Virus record (IMG/VR): IMGVR_UViG_3300037284_000051
Coordinates: 1 to 29,613 of that record
DNA: 29,613 nt
Direction: 5' to 3' (one strand)
Origin: a virus
The notes beneath the pieces are model-generated. The model ran no database searches, was not told the origin of the DNA, and saw only the letters and a list, made by a program, of their open reading frames with translations. The position numbers and the translations under genes were made by a program. Positions 28,966 to 29,613 of this stretch are shown piece after piece. Positions within the stretch are counted from its first letter, which is position 1. Each line of letters starts with the position of its first letter.

Positions 28966-29613
28966 ATGCACGTCCGACGACTACTTGGAGTTTTGGTGCT
29001 GAGTCTGGGGCTGGCCGTGTTGTTGTTGGTAGCCTTGAACTCCCCGCCGCAGACAACCCACGCCTGGCCAATACCCTCGCCGGGGGCCAGTCGCTCTCCC
29101 GGCCCGGCCTTCGTCAAACCGGGGGGCACCGGTGATTGGTGTCTACAAGATGATCCGTGTGGCTCCATCCAGTACGCCCTCGAACAATGTGAACCGGGCA
29201 ATGGCGACACCATCTACGTGGCCGAGGGGACCTATACCAGCACCGGCGACGCGGTGATCAGAGTCACCAAGAGCGTCACGCTTTACGGCGGCTGGGACGG
29301 CACGGTAACGACCCCTGTCGTGCGCGACCCGGAGGCCTACGTCACGACGCTGGATGGCGAAGGGGAGCGGCGGGTGATTCACCTCGGCGGTACGCCAAAT
29401 CCGATCACGTCCACCATCGATGGATTCGTCATTGCCAACGGGAACGCGGCCCACGCGCCCAGCAATGCAGGTCGTGGCGGCGGCATTTGCAGCATGGAGG
29501 CCACGCCGCGTATTGCTCACAACGTCATAACCAACAACGTGGCCGGGCCTTCCGACGTCGATGGTAGGGCGTATGGTGGCGGCATTTACGTGCTCAACCC
29601 CGACGGCACAGCC
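28966..29613 (+). CDS. Secreted right-handed beta-helix protein, 3' end outside window
   Basis: 216 codons are visible, with no stop before the window ends. ATG 28966 has AAGGAGG at 28952-28958, 7 nt upstream. Residues 1-34 form a signal peptide (LLGVLVLSLGLAVLLLVAL, cleavage likely near THA). The next segment (FVKPGGTGDWCLQDDPCGSI, then YALEQCEPGNGDTIYVAEGT, VTLYGGWDG) is the standard start of a DUF1565-like parallel beta-helix surface protein. GGGICSMEATPRIAHN and GGGIYV are typical helix turns. It is probably an extracellular adhesin or polysaccharide-binding protein. It is a host gene, unrelated in detail to the tailspike at 10550, although both share the fold. Confidence 0.85.
   Translation, partial: MHVRRLLGVLVLSLGLAVLLLVALNSPPQTTHAWPIPSPGASRSPGPAFVKPGGTGDWCLQDDPCGSIQYALEQCEPGNGDTIYVAEGTYTSTGDAVIRVTKSVTLYGGWDGTVTTPVVRDPEAYVTTLDGEGERRVIHLGGTPNPITSTIDGFVIANGNAAHAPSNAGRGGGICSMEATPRIAHNVITNNVAGPSDVDGRAYGGGIYVLNPDGTA

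Noticed and set aside
26605-28971. 788-codon minus-strand ORF
   Set aside because: Arg/His/Pro-rich shadow of the SLC13-type permease, whose transporter signatures are clear.

Overview
The window is GC-rich bacterial DNA. The probable source is a Chloroflexota bacterium (Anaerolineae/Caldilineae-like). That placement is an inference from protein style: secreted beta-propeller and beta-helix proteins, a small secreted protein ending in a YLPLVL-type tail, and a lipoprotein with the FTYQGRLTDAGGNPLNG opening. No rRNA or other marker gene is present to prove it.

Layout. (1) Positions 1-6141 are host chromosome. They hold the 5' part of a very large secreted Kelch / two-component-regulator-type propeller protein (minus), a candidate structured RNA, a nucleoside 2-deoxyribosyltransferase-like protein, a tRNA-Val(CAC) with a clear promoter and terminator, and a two-gene minus-strand operon (lipoprotein plus small secreted protein). 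(2) Positions about 6142-26243 are a phage-derived cluster in which every gene is on the minus strand. In transcription order from the right: a consensus sigma70 promoter (26215-26243), a roughly 240-nt highly structured leader, a holin-like protein, a 19-residue ORF, a putative small terminase, the large terminase, a PAPS-reductase-like PP-loop protein, a C39-peptidase/glycosidase-like lytic protein, the portal, one continuous frame for head protein plus prohead protease plus major capsid protein, several small virion proteins including an HhH protein, a membrane-anchored fibre-like protein, a CHAT/caspase-like protein, a right-handed beta-helix tailspike, an internally duplicated adaptor-like protein, a propeller-like protein, a small protein, and a frameshifted remnant. 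(3) Positions 26244-29613 return to host sequence on the plus strand: a promoter, a tandem hairpin repeat block, an SLC13-type permease with TrkA-C domains, and the start of a secreted beta-helix protein.

The phage cluster has packaging, capsid, fibre and lysis functions. I see no integrase, repressor, replication gene, tape measure, sheath or tail tube, and recognisable host genes close both ends. It therefore looks like a domesticated, gene-transfer-agent-like or short-tailed particle module, or a decayed prophage, driven mainly by one promoter.

The cluster is also full of dispersed palindromic repeats in a fixed orientation. Family A (C-run/GCTTTGC/G-run) lies at the 5' side of genes and is repeatedly translated in frame. 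Family B (GGTGACCGGCAC palindromes) lies directly after structural genes. Family C is built on a CTCGAACGTCCGAG-type core. Three GC-rich, gene-free intervals (10020-10549, 19438-19614, 25977-26208) fold into extended hairpins and are the best candidates for undescribed noncoding RNAs. The one at 19438-19614 has its own promoter on the opposite strand to the operon.
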